Shown here piece by piece: positions 52,727 through 62,943 of a stretch of DNA of 64,000 nt. Made by a program: the position numbers and the translations under genes. The stretch's first letter is position 1; each line of letters starts with the position of its first letter. The DNA lies in NCBI RefSeq assembly GCF_005144585.1, contig NZ_SSMQ01000024.1, positions 95,731 through 159,730 on the forward strand. Reading direction: 5' to 3'. The stretch comes from Polyangium fumosum. Lineage in GTDB: Bacteria; Myxococcota_A; Polyangia; Polyangiales; Polyangiaceae. The notes below the pieces were generated by a model that was given only the letters and a program-made list of their open reading frames with translations, was not told the origin of the DNA and made no database searches.

Positions 52727-53677
52727 ATGCGCTTCGTGTTCGTGATGGACCCCCTGACCCGCGTGACGCACGACAAGGACACCACCTTCGCGTTCATCCG
52801 CGCGGCGCAGGCGCGTGGTCATCAGAGCTTCCACTGCTTGCCGCAGGACCTCTACGTCTCGCAGGGTTTTCCGTTTGCCACGGCGCACCGTGTCGAGATT
52901 CTCCCCGATCCGCCTTACATTACGCTCCGCCGGGACGAAGGCGCGCAACGCCTGCCGCTGCACGACGTCGAGGCCGTCTTCATCCGCAAGGATCCGCCCT
53001 TCGACCAGGCCTACCTCTACGCGACGCTCATGCTCGAGCCCGCGCGCGGCAAGACGCTCATCATCAACGATCCGCGCGGCCTGCGGGACGCCAACGAGAA
53101 GCTCTACGCGCTCGGCTTCTCCGAGTGGACGCCGAAGACGCTCGTCACGGCCGATCGCGACATGATCCACGACTTCGTCCGCGACGTCGGCGGAAAGGCC
53201 GTCATCAAGCCGCTCGACGGCGCCGGCGGCTGGGGCGTCATGATGCTCCGCTCGGACGACAAGAACGCCCGCGCCATCGCCGACATGCTCACCGGCGAGG
53301 GCCAGCGGCTCGCCATGGTGCAGGAGTTTCTCCCGGCTGTGTCCCAGGGCGACAAACGTATCCTCCTGCTCGACGGCGAGCCCCTCGGCGCGATCCTCCG
53401 CGTCCCGCGCAGCGACGAGATCCGCTCGAACATCCACGTCGGCGGCAGCGTCGTCCCGACCGAACTCACGCCGCGCGAGCGCGAGATCGTCCGCTCGGTC
53501 GGCGCGCGCCTCAAGGCCGACGGCCTTTACTTCGTGGGCCTCGATGTCATCGGCGAACACCTCACCGAGGTGAACGTCACGAGCCCGACCGGCATCCAGG
53601 AGCTCAGCCGCTTCACCGGCCAGGACCAGTCGGCCCGCGTCATCGAGTGGGCCGAAAAAAACGCCCGTTTGCGTTAG
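52727..53677 (+). CDS. gshB: Glutathione synthetase
   Basis: A 316-residue ATP-grasp enzyme that joins glycine to gamma-glutamylcysteine. The N-terminus MRFVFVMDPLTRVTHDKDTT is typical, FIRKDPPFDQAY binds substrate, and the ATP-grasp loop is VIKPLDGAGGWGVMM with K161. The C-terminal acid/Asn set is in LYFVGLDVIGEHLTEVNVTS and PTGIQE. ACGGGAGAG at 52711-52719 sets the start ATG 52727. gshA, which makes gamma-glutamylcysteine, is not in the window. Repeat copy B begins at its stop codon. Confidence 0.96.
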   Translation: MRFVFVMDPLTRVTHDKDTTFAFIRAAQARGHQSFHCLPQDLYVSQGFPFATAHRVEILPDPPYITLRRDEGAQRLPLHDVEAVFIRKDPPFDQAYLYATLMLEPARGKTLIINDPRGLRDANEKLYALGFSEWTPKTLVTADRDMIHDFVRDVGGKAVIKPLDGAGGWGVMMLRSDDKNARAIADMLTGEGQRLAMVQEFLPAVSQGDKRILLLDGEPLGAILRVPRSDEIRSNIHVGGSVVPTELTPREREIVRSVGARLKADGLYFVGLDVIGEHLTEVNVTSPTGIQELSRFTGQDQSARVIEWAEKNARLR

Positions 53678-53775
53678 TCCCGAGGGGGACGCCTCGCGTC
53701 CCCCTCTCGGCCAGGCAAAGCCCGGCCGATTCACCCCCTCGAGGCGAGCTCGGCAGGCGAGCTCGCAAAGCGCCG
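53677..53775 (-). repeat. Interspersed hairpin repeat, copy B
   Basis: The reverse complement matches 5767-5863 with a few substitutions and a three-base insertion. The hairpin part (GAGGGGGACGC, loop CTC, GCGTCCCCCTC) sits at 53681-53705, right after the gshB stop. Because the hairpin is symmetric it works in either direction, so both copies are placed as terminators of the gene before them. Confidence 0.75.
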
Positions 53776-53840
53776 AGCGGCGCTCTCCCGTCTCCCCCCA
53801 AAATTTGGCCCGCGCGGCTCCCCTCGACCAGGGTTCGTGC

Positions 53841-54155
53841 ATGGCCCCGCCCGCCCACGCTTGCGCCGTCTGCGCCGCCGAGGCCTCGGCGACGACTTCG
53901 CTCGTCCGCGTCTACATCGAGGGACGCACGCTCCACCTCTGCCGCAGCCACGCGGCCACCGTCGTCGCTGCGCGCCCGGAGACCTTCGAAGAACTCCGCG
54001 CGCTCTTCGTCGGCGTCACCATCCGCGCCGGCAGCGGCATCGAACGCAGGTCGCCCATTCCGCGCCGCTGGGGCGAGGATCGGCGCGCCTTCCCGCCGCG
54101 CCCCGAAGGCCGCCGCGCCTCGAATGGCCGCCGCGCCACCGATCCCCACGACTGA
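53841..54155 (+). CDS. Small zinc-finger-like protein
   Basis: A 104-residue protein from ATG 53841. The N-terminus CAVCAAEASATTSLVRVYIE, then HLCRSHAATVVAARP, looks like a treble-clef or small zinc finger (CxxC ... CxxH). The Arg/Pro-rich C-terminus is disordered and could bind RNA or DNA. The family is not recognised. It precedes folK by 22 bases and may be cotranscribed with it. Confidence 0.55.
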   Translation: MAPPAHACAVCAAEASATTSLVRVYIEGRTLHLCRSHAATVVAARPETFEELRALFVGVTIRAGSGIERRSPIPRRWGEDRRAFPPRPEGRRASNGRRATDPHD

Positions 54156-54177
54156 CCCCGCGCCTTACACGACACAC

Positions 54178-54666
54178 ATGCTGCACGCCCGGCGCATCGC
54201 CCTCGCCCTCGGCTCGAACCTCGGCGACCGTGCCGCCACGATCGAATGCGCCATCGCCGACCTGCGCGACACGCCGGGGTTTGTCGTGGTCGACTGTTCG
54301 CCGCTCTACGTCACGCCGCCGGCGGGCGGACCTCCTCAAGGGGATTACTTGAATGGCGCCGTCCTCGTCTCGACGGCCTTGCCTGCGCGTGACGTCCTCG
54401 CGCGGACGCAGGCCATCGAGCGCTCGCTCGGCCGCGTCCGGCCGGATCCCGTCCGCTGGGGGCCTCGCACGATCGACATCGACATCCTCTGGATTGAGGG
54501 GGAATGCATCGACGAGCCTGGCCTCGAAGTCCCGCATCCGCGCCTCGAAGGCCGCGTCTTCGCGCTCCGCCCGCTCCTCGACGTCGCCCCCGACGCGACG
54601 CACCCGCGCACGGGGAAACGTTACGACGAGCTCCCTGCGGCGCACTTGCCAATGATGCGTGCATAA
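54178..54666 (+). CDS. folK: 2-amino-4-hydroxy-6-hydroxymethyldihydropteridine pyrophosphokinase
   Basis: A 162-residue enzyme that transfers pyrophosphate from ATP to the pterin in folate synthesis. The motifs are IALALGSNLGDRAATI, PLYVTPPAGGPPQGDYLNGA, and the catalytic RVRPDPVRWGPRTIDIDILW with its Asp pair, followed by VPHPRLEGRVFALRPLLDV. ATG 54178 (MLHARRIALALGS) gives the usual length; ATG 54124 is in frame but adds an unconserved 18 residues. No folP or folB is adjacent. Confidence 0.95.
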   Translation: MLHARRIALALGSNLGDRAATIECAIADLRDTPGFVVVDCSPLYVTPPAGGPPQGDYLNGAVLVSTALPARDVLARTQAIERSLGRVRPDPVRWGPRTIDIDILWIEGECIDEPGLEVPHPRLEGRVFALRPLLDVAPDATHPRTGKRYDELPAAHLPMMRA

Positions 54667-54718
54667 GACGCACGGAAGCGTCCTCGACATAGCCGCGGGG
54701 AGCGGGTATGGTCGCGTC

Positions 54719-55342
54719 ATGCATAAGCTTCGTGTTTCCTTGGTTGGGCTTTTTCTTTTGGGCGCCGCGCAGGTCCTCGCCGCGTGCGGCAGTGACGTCA
54801 CGAATAACGGGCAAGGTGGCGCGGGCGCGGGCGGCAGCGGCGGCACGGGCGGCGCGGCGCCGGGCGATGCCAGGCAGGTGTGCATGGATTACTGCCACGT
54901 CGGCGAGGTCAACAACTGCGGCATGCAGCTCGGCGATTGCAACGCGTTTTGCGACGAGGCCTTCGCCGACATCCCCCCCGAATGCGAGGACCAATTCGGC
55001 GCGCTCTTCGCGTGTTACATCCCCGCCGCGAAGGATTGTCCGAACGACCCTCCGCCCGAGTGCAACGACGAGCAGGAGGCCGCGCTGATGTGCCAGATGG
55101 CGAACGGCTGCCTCGAAGCAGAATGCTTCGCCGGCGCCGGTCCGAACGGCGAATCGAGCTGCGGCTGCTCCTCGACCTGCAAGGGTGAGCCCTACTCGAC
55201 GAGCTGCGAGACCCCCGCAAACGGCGGAATGACGACGTGTACGTGCACCACGGGCGACGCGGTCGTCGGCACCTGCACGAACCCCGACGCCGAGACGTGC
55301 GGCCCGCAGACGAGCTGCTGCGCCGAGCTCTTCAACCTCTGA
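54719..55342 (+). CDS. Cys-rich lipoprotein
   Basis: A 207-residue protein from ATG 54719. The signal peptide ends in VLAAC. A short Gly linker leads to a domain with about 25 cysteines (VCMDYCHVGEVNNCGMQLGD, CNAFCDEAF ... SSCGCSSTCKGEP ... CTCTTGDAVVGTCTNPDAET). The pattern resembles myxobacterial Cys-rich lipoproteins, probably a compact, disulfide-rich surface domain. The function is unknown. It ends three bases before the convergent CBS gene. Confidence 0.7.
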   Translation: MHKLRVSLVGLFLLGAAQVLAACGSDVTNNGQGGAGAGGSGGTGGAAPGDARQVCMDYCHVGEVNNCGMQLGDCNAFCDEAFADIPPECEDQFGALFACYIPAAKDCPNDPPPECNDEQEAALMCQMANGCLEAECFAGAGPNGESSCGCSSTCKGEPYSTSCETPANGGMTTCTCTTGDAVVGTCTNPDAETCGPQTSCCAELFNL

Positions 55343-55345
55343 GCA

Positions 55346-55750
55346 TCAGCCCACTTCGGGCTCGGGCGGCATCACCTTTTCCACGAAATACCTGAGCACG
55401 TCGAGCGGGGTGATGATCCCGACGAGCCGTCCGCTCCGCACCACCGGCAAATGGTGGATCTGCCCCGTGCGGAGGATGGCCATCACCTCGTCCGTCGTGG
55501 CGAACTCGTCCACGACGATCGGCGGATGGCTCATCACGTCGCGCGCCGCGGCCCCGGGCGTCTGCCCTTGCAGCAGCGTCGCCATCAGATCCGTCTCGCT
55601 CACGAATCCGACCACGCGCTCGTGCTCGTCGACGACCGGGACGCCGCCGATCCGCGCGTCCACGAGCAGGCGTGCGATCTCTTCGAGCGGCGTCCCGAGC
55701 GAGACGGCGTCGGCGTGATGCGTCATGATGTGGCGCGCGTGTCCCTTCAT
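55346..55750 (-). CDS. Two-CBS-domain protein
   Basis: A 134-residue protein made of a CBS pair: IMTHHADAVSLGTPLEEIAR ... GGVPVVDEHERVVGFVSETD, and VMSHPPIVVDEFATTDEVMA ... HHLPVVRSGRLVGIITPLDV. It probably binds an adenine nucleotide and senses energy state. Standalone CBS proteins act by binding other enzymes. The partner is not indicated by the neighbours; the mannose-1-phosphate guanylyltransferase gene ends 79 bases upstream on the same strand. Confidence 0.9.
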   Translation of the reverse strand: MKGHARHIMTHHADAVSLGTPLEEIARLLVDARIGGVPVVDEHERVVGFVSETDLMATLLQGQTPGAAARDVMSHPPIVVDEFATTDEVMAILRTGQIHHLPVVRSGRLVGIITPLDVLRYFVEKVMPPEPEVG

Positions 55751-55829
55751 GGCCGGGGGTAGAATGGAGCCTCGCGCCCGCCCTGTCCACCCCTCGCGCG
55801 CGTCCGTCCCCGCAGGCTGAATTTTTGGT

Positions 55830-56927
55830 TCAAACGAGGCGGGTTCGTCCGCGCGACTTGAGCGCCGCCACGACCTCTTTCACGTCCTGCGCCCGCGCCC
55901 GCGGCACCACGAGCAAGGCGTCGTCGGTCTCCACCACCACGAGGTCCTCCACGCCGACGAGCGCAATCACGCGTTTGCCCTCCTCCGCCCCGGTGCGCAG
56001 ATCGAGCACCAGGTTCCGCCGCGCGTCGACGAACAGCGCGCTCTGGGGTGCAGCATTCTGCTGCGCGTCCTTCTCGGCGAGGTCGAACGCGGTCTGAAAA
56101 CTCCCCACGTCGCTCCAGCCGAAATCGCCGGGCACGACCGCGAAATGGTCGATGTGGTCCATCACGCCGTGATCGATGCTGATCGAAGGCAACGTCGGGA
56201 AGATCTTGTCGAGCGCGGCTTGCTCCTCCCCCTCCTCGGCGGCGCGGTCGATCGCGTCGAGCCCCTCGGCGAGGGCGGGCATGTGCGCGCGGATGGCGTC
56301 CACCATGTCGCGCACCCGGAAGAAGAACATCCCCGCGTTCCAGAGGTGCTTACCGCCGGCCACGAAGGCTTCCGCGCGTGCAGCGTCCGGCTTTTCGACG
56401 AATCGCGTAGCCGGAAGCGCCTCCACGCCGCGCGCTTCTCCTTCGAGCTCGATGTATCCATACCCCGTCTCCGCGTGCGTGGGCTTGATTCCGATCGTCG
56501 TGATCGTCCCGCGCGCGGCGGAGGCCACGGCGCGCTCCAGCGCGAACCGGAAGCCCGCGACGTCGCGCACGTGGTGGTCACTCGGCAGCACCATCAGCAC
56601 CGCGTCCGGGTTCGTCCGGGCAATGTGAAAGCTCGCCCAACCAATACAAGGCGCCGTGTTCCGCGCGGCGGGCTCGACGAGCGTGTTCTCGGCGTAGAGC
56701 TCCGGCAGCGCCTCGGCCGTCTGCTCCACGAGGTGCTTGCCCGTCGCCACGAAAAGCCGCTCCCAGCCGACGAGCGGCGTGATTCGCTCCGCCGTCTGCC
56801 GGATCAGCGGAGACTTCCCGACCAGGGGCAAAAGCTGCTTCGGCCGCGCGGCGCGCGAGGCCGGCCAGAAACGCGTGCCGGCGCCGCCGGCGAGGATCAG
56901 GGCGTAAATGGAAGGAGCGGATTGCAT
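55830..56927 (-). CDS. manC: Mannose-1-phosphate guanylyltransferase
   Basis: A 365-residue enzyme that makes GDP-mannose from mannose-1-phosphate and GTP. The N-terminus LILAGGAGTRFWPASRAARP, then KQLLPL, is the nucleotidyltransferase signature. VLPSDHHVRD, TGYGYIELEG, FVEKPDAARAEAF, WNAGMFFFRVRDMV and GDFGWSDVGSF complete the sugar-nucleotide fold. The C-terminus ends without the isomerase domain of the bifunctional type. GDP-mannose feeds surface polysaccharide or glycan synthesis. Its start overlaps the end of the UppP-like gene by 31 bases, so the two may be coupled. Confidence 0.93.
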   Translation of the reverse strand: MQSAPSIYALILAGGAGTRFWPASRAARPKQLLPLVGKSPLIRQTAERITPLVGWERLFVATGKHLVEQTAEALPELYAENTLVEPAARNTAPCIGWASFHIARTNPDAVLMVLPSDHHVRDVAGFRFALERAVASAARGTITTIGIKPTHAETGYGYIELEGEARGVEALPATRFVEKPDAARAEAFVAGGKHLWNAGMFFFRVRDMVDAIRAHMPALAEGLDAIDRAAEEGEEQAALDKIFPTLPSISIDHGVMDHIDHFAVVPGDFGWSDVGSFQTAFDLAEKDAQQNAAPQSALFVDARRNLVLDLRTGAEEGKRVIALVGVEDLVVVETDDALLVVPRARAQDVKEVVAALKSRGRTRLV

Positions 56928-57799
56928 GGTTTGTCATCCATGGACATAACGGCCATCGCCGCAGGCGCCGGCGCCTCCCGCGTCGAAGCCTCGCCAAACG
57001 AACGGCCGTACGAGACCGTGGCGAAGCCCAAGGGGAGGACCCAGAACGCGAGCCGCGCGAGGGCGTGTTTTTCGAGCAAGCTGCGCGCGAGGCCTATCGC
57101 GACCGTCGCGCCGAGGAAAGCCGTCACGAGGCCGAAGCCGATCGCAGGCGCGCCGATCTCCGTGACCTCGGGCCGCGCGCCGAGGCCCGCGACGAAGGAC
57201 ACGAGCAGCGTGATCCCCGTGAGCGCGAAGGCCAGATCGAGCGCCCGATCGGCCTTCGTGCCCATCCACATGGCGATCACGAGCGCCGCGCCCACGTCCG
57301 AGCCGCCGGGCAGCGCGCCCGTCCCGTGTACGAGGCCGAGCAACGCGGCGAGCGAGAGCGACGGCGCCTCCACGCGCCCGGCCGGCGCGAGGCTCATCGT
57401 GGCCACGATGAGCCCCGTCCAGACGAGGCCAAAGCCGACGGCGATCGGCGCGCCGGTCCAGAGCTCCAGGAACGGCGCCGCGAGCGCGCGCGAGAGCAGG
57501 CTCGCGGCCGCCGCGACCACGAGCACGGCCGCGTCGTGCGCGCCTTTCGACGAGCGCAGGAGCGAGGGACGCGCGACGGCCCGGAGCCCCTCGGAGACCG
57601 CGGCGACGAGGTGCCGCCGGGCGCCGACGAGCAGCGCGGAGGCCGTCGCGACGTGCAAGATCGATTCGAGCGCCGCGGCGCTGCGGCCTGGATCGAGCCA
57701 CAGGCGGACGACCGCGTCGTGCCCCGAGCGCGAGATCGGCAGCGCCTCCGCGAGGCCCTGAATCCCGGCCAAGAGCACGACCTCCGCGAGCGGCAGCAC
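56897..57799 (-). CDS. UppP/BacA-like undecaprenyl-diphosphatase (divergent active site)
   Basis: A 300-residue, roughly eight-helix membrane protein from GTG 57799. It matches the undecaprenyl-diphosphatase family at GIQGLAEALPISRSGH (usual QGLTEFLPVSSSGH), LESILHVATASALL and VHGTGALPGGSDVG. At the third site the usual PGxSRSG has lost the catalytic arginine (SDVG). The E of QGLAE and the H of SGH remain. It may still recycle lipid carrier, perhaps weakly, or may have lost phosphatase activity. It overlaps manC, which also serves glycan assembly. Membrane topology is inferred from hydrophobicity. Confidence 0.7.
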   Translation of the reverse strand: MLPLAEVVLLAGIQGLAEALPISRSGHDAVVRLWLDPGRSAAALESILHVATASALLVGARRHLVAAVSEGLRAVARPSLLRSSKGAHDAAVLVVAAAASLLSRALAAPFLELWTGAPIAVGFGLVWTGLIVATMSLAPAGRVEAPSLSLAALLGLVHGTGALPGGSDVGAALVIAMWMGTKADRALDLAFALTGITLLVSFVAGLGARPEVTEIGAPAIGFGLVTAFLGATVAIGLARSLLEKHALARLAFWVLPLGFATVSYGRSFGEASTREAPAPAAMAVMSMDDKPCNPLLPFTP

Positions 57800-57853
57800 G
57801 CGGCCAGTGATAGCAGCGCCGCGGCGCTGTTGTCCATCCGGGCCGCTTCGGCG

Positions 57854-58612
57854 TCAGGCCGCCTTCTCTCGTGAGCCGCCCTGCGTCATGCCCTGTTCAC
57901 TGCCGCCCGCGCCCGTCGTGGCCTGCGAGGTCCCGTGCGTCCCGGCCGCTCCTCCGCCGGCCGCGGACGTTTGTCCTGCGGTCGTGCTCGCGCCCGTGCC
58001 CGACGCGCCGCTCGCCGAAGTTTGTGGACGCACGCTCGATTGCGCGCCTTGCTCCTCGGCGCGGGCTTCTCCGCGCTTCACGCTGATGCGCTTCGGCTCC
58101 TCCGCCTTCGATTTCGGGATGAGCACCTCGAGCACGCCGTTCGAGAGGTTTGCGTCGATCCGCTCCGGATCGATCCCCTCGGGCAGCGTGAACGACCGGG
58201 TAAAACTCCCGTACGAGCGCTCGTAGGCCCAGTACCGCTCGTTCTCGTCGCGCTGCTCCTCCTCGCGCCGGCCGCTGATCGTGAGCCGCCGGCCGGAGAC
58301 GTCGATCGAGACGTCGTCCTCCTTCAGGCCCGGCAGATCCGCGCGGATCAAATATCCATCCTTCGTCTCGCGCACCTCCATGTCGGGCAGGAAGGCCCGG
58401 CCTTGCGGCAAGAAGGATTCCATTTCGGCGAATGGATCCCACGCGAGCATCTCGCGCATGCGCCGGAATGGATCCCCGTACCCGAGCGAGCGGAACGGAT
58501 CCGCCGTCGCGAGCCTTTGCTCGCGCCCTGGCTCCCGGGCGCCTGCCTGTGTCATTTCCCTCGATGGCCCCTGCCCTTCTCGACCTTCTCGTCTGCGCAT
58601 GAAACCAGCCAT
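57854..58612 (-). CDS. Small heat-shock protein (Hsp20, alpha-crystallin)
   Basis: A 252-residue chaperone from ATG 58612 with AGGAGGGGG eight bases ahead. The alpha-crystallin domain spans about residues 75-165: DMEVRETKDGYLIRADLPGL, DVSIDVSGRRLTISGRREEE, FTRSFTLPEGIDPERIDANL and SNGVLEVLIPKSK, followed by the basic KRISV anchor. The N-terminus is Arg/Gly-rich. The tail of ~75 residues is Ala/Gly/Ser/Thr-rich (SGASGTGASTTAGQTSAAGG) and longer than in most Hsp20s. It should hold unfolding proteins during heat or stress. I saw no CIRCE-like element upstream. Confidence 0.93.
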   Translation of the reverse strand: MAGFMRRREGREGQGPSREMTQAGAREPGREQRLATADPFRSLGYGDPFRRMREMLAWDPFAEMESFLPQGRAFLPDMEVRETKDGYLIRADLPGLKEDDVSIDVSGRRLTISGRREEEQRDENERYWAYERSYGSFTRSFTLPEGIDPERIDANLSNGVLEVLIPKSKAEEPKRISVKRGEARAEEQGAQSSVRPQTSASGASGTGASTTAGQTSAAGGGAAGTHGTSQATTGAGGSEQGMTQGGSREKAA

Positions 58613-58791
58613 GACGACCCCCTCCTGTTCGAAACGGATTCGCGCGCGCTTCATGCACGTTTCGTGCGCAGGCCGGACACGGTGACGATTGCACAGCGCC
58701 GCGGAGGAGCCTGCCTCGGCGCGTTACGGCCGGGCGTCCTGGAAGGAGGGTCGCGCTCCTTCGCGCATGAAGGTTGCACGGATCGAACGAC

Positions 58792-59469
58792 ATGCGCCGT
58801 TTGCTCCTCGCCCTCGCGCTCGCCGTGACCGGATGCGGCGGCTCGTATTATTATCAGCCCGCCGAACAAGCCAACGCGACGGTATCGGGATATCCGGCGG
58901 CGCGGTACGACATCCCGCCGGGCACGGGCCAAGGAGACGTGCGGGTGAGCTCGTTTGGCGTGACGGACGTGCGCCTCTCCGAGGACGAAGAGCCGGTCCG
59001 CGCGCTCCACGTCCGGTTCGTCGTGGCAAACGAGGACGGCGCCGAGCCCTGGACCGTCGATACACGCGAGTTCCGCGTGCAATTCGCCGACATGGCGGGC
59101 GAGACCGCGCCCGTGCTCGCGAACGCGACCCACGCGAGCATGCCCGTCGTCGTGATCCCGCGCGGCGAATCGACGACGATCGACGCTTATTTTCCGCTCC
59201 CGGACTCGCTCCGGGGCGCCCGCGACCTGCCGCAATTCGACATCGTCTGGCGGGTGCACACCGACGATCGTATCGTCACCCAGCGGACCCCGTTCGAACG
59301 GCGCAGCGTCGAGCCTCCCCCGTCCACGGCGGCGTACGGGTTTGGTTATGGCTGGGGCGGCGGGGCATATCCGTATTGGTGGTACGATCCGTTCTTTTAT
59401 CCGCGCTCGGTGGTCATTCACCGAGGCCCGGCGCAGCCGCGCGTCTATTATTACGGCTATCCGCGCTGA
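58792..59469 (+). CDS. Lipoprotein with aromatic-rich C-terminus
   Basis: A 225-residue protein from ATG 58792 with lipobox VTGC near residue 15. The middle is a beta-rich domain with some Ig-like character (HVRFVVANEDGAEPWTVDTR, EFRVQFADMAGE). The C-terminal ~50 residues are Tyr/Gly/Trp-rich (GFGYGWGGGAYPYWWYDPFF), as in adhesive or cell-wall-binding tails. The function is unknown. It lies between divergent hsp20 and the sdh operon. Confidence 0.65.
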   Translation: MRRLLLALALAVTGCGGSYYYQPAEQANATVSGYPAARYDIPPGTGQGDVRVSSFGVTDVRLSEDEEPVRALHVRFVVANEDGAEPWTVDTREFRVQFADMAGETAPVLANATHASMPVVVIPRGESTTIDAYFPLPDSLRGARDLPQFDIVWRVHTDDRIVTQRTPFERRSVEPPPSTAAYGFGYGWGGGAYPYWWYDPFFYPRSVVIHRGPAQPRVYYYGYPR

Positions 59470-59507
59470 GGAATCCGGATCGTCGTGGTGCAGGGAGGGG
59501 GCCCGGG

Positions 59508-60176
59508 ATGGCGGCGACCGTGAAACTCGCGGCGACGAGCGTCGCGAAAAAAGCGCTCATGGCAGCGAGCGGGGTCGTGCTCACGGCGTACGTCGTGCTG
59601 CACCTCGCGGGCAACCTGCTTTATTTCGCGGGCCCCGAGGCGCTCGACGCGTACAGCGCGCTCCTCCACGAGAACCCCGCCCTGCTCTGGTCGGCCCGCA
59701 CCGTCCTCTTCGCGTCGTTCTGCATCCACGTGGTCGTCGCGCTCGACCTCTCCATGCGCCGGCAGGTCGCGCGCCCGATCTCGTACGGCCGCTACGAGCG
59801 CGCCGCGAGCAGCCTCGGCGCGCGCACGATGCTCTGGACCGGCCTCGTCCTGCTCGGGTTCGTCATCTACCACGTCCTCCATTTGACCCTGGGCCTCTTC
59901 CATCCGGCATATTCCCCGGGTCGCGTCTATTCGAACGTCTCGGTCGCTTTTTCCTCGATCGTGCCCACCGTGATCTATGTGGTCAGCATGATCGCGCTCG
60001 GCATGCACGTCTCGCACGGCGCGCTCGCGATGACGCAATCGCTCGGCCTCACCTTGCAGCGTGACCGGCTGCGCGTTCTCCGGCGGCTCGCCGCCGTCCT
60101 CGCGTTGGTTGTCGCCGTGAGCCTCGCCGCCATTCCGATCACCGCGCTCGCGCTCTCGCTGCTGCGGGGGCGTTAG
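59508..60176 (+). CDS. sdhC: Succinate dehydrogenase/fumarate reductase cytochrome b subunit
   Basis: A 222-residue membrane subunit with five predicted helices. It is the single fused cytochrome b anchor found in Bacillus/Wolinella-type complexes, so no separate sdhD is expected. His residues in the helices (VVLHLAGNLL, FCIHVVVALD, IYHVLHLTLG, LGMHVSHGALAM) fit ligands for two b hemes. Start ATG 59508 has GGGAGGGGG ahead. It precedes sdhA by 12 bases. The complex oxidises succinate and reduces quinone, or runs the reverse reaction. Confidence 0.92.
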   Translation: MAATVKLAATSVAKKALMAASGVVLTAYVVLHLAGNLLYFAGPEALDAYSALLHENPALLWSARTVLFASFCIHVVVALDLSMRRQVARPISYGRYERAASSLGARTMLWTGLVLLGFVIYHVLHLTLGLFHPAYSPGRVYSNVSVAFSSIVPTVIYVVSMIALGMHVSHGALAMTQSLGLTLQRDRLRVLRRLAAVLALVVAVSLAAIPITALALSLLRGR

Positions 60177-60188
60177 GGGGAGGTATTC

Positions 60189-62095
<1,907 letters not shown>

Positions 62096-62099
<4 letters not shown>

Positions 62100-62896
62100 T
62101 GCGGCTCGCGCTCGAGGTCTGGCGGCAGCGGAGCCCCGAGACGCCTGGACGGTTCGTCCGGTACGAGACCACCGAGGCCTCGCCCGACATGTCGCTCCTC
62201 GAATTGCTCGACGTCGTCAACGAGGGCCTCGTGCGAAAAGGCGAAGAGCCAATCGCCTTCGACAGCGATTGCCGCGAGGGCATTTGCGGCACCTGCGGAT
62301 TCATGGTCAATGGCCTCGCGCACGGCCCGCTCCAGGGCGCAGCCGCGTGCCAGGTCTACCTGCGGAACTTCCGCGACGGAGAGACGCTCTGGATCGAGCC
62401 ATTTCGCGCGAAGGCCTTTCCCCTCCTCAAGGACCTCGTCCTCAACCGGAGCGCGCTCGATCGGATCATCGCCGCGGGCGGTTACGTCACCGTCAACACG
62501 GGCAATGCTCCGGAGGCCAATACCTCGACGATCCGCAAGGACTGCGCCGAGCAGGCCATGGACGCGGCCGCGTGTATCGCGTGCGGGGCCTGCGTCGCGG
62601 CTTGCCCGAATGCCTCGGCCGCGCTCTTCACGGGCGCGAAGATCACGCACCTCGGAAACCTCCCGGAGGGCCAGCCCGAGCGCGGGCGGCGCGCGCTCCG
62701 GATGGTCCGGGCCGCGGCGGCGGAGGGATTCGGCCATTGCACGTTTGCCGGGGAATGCGAGACCGCGTGCCCGAAGAGCATCCCCCTCCAGGTCATCACG
62801 CAAATGAACCACGACTACCTCGCGGCCCGGCTCTCCGGCGAGGGACGCGCGCAGCCGCGGCACATCGAGCCCGGAACACCAAAACGACACCGCTGA
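62096..62896 (+). CDS. sdhB: Succinate dehydrogenase/fumarate reductase iron-sulfur subunit
   Basis: A 266-residue electron carrier. The [2Fe-2S] cluster ligands C59, C64 and C67 are in [15 protein letters not shown], with C85. The C-terminal cluster sites are [16 protein letters not shown] and [15 protein letters not shown] for the [4Fe-4S] and [3Fe-4S] clusters. Start 62096 or the next codon at 62099 are equally good; the former overlaps the sdhA stop. It carries electrons from FAD to the quinone site in the membrane subunit. Confidence 0.95.
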
Positions 62897-62943
62897 TGCG
62901 CTCGCGCTGCGCGCCGCCGCCGTGGTATCCTCGGCGCCGCGCC

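Noticed and set aside
53841..54155. Part of repeat copy B extending into a gene
   Set aside because: The repeat similarity stops at about 53775, and the reading frame from 53841 has its own start and a zinc-finger-like N-terminus.
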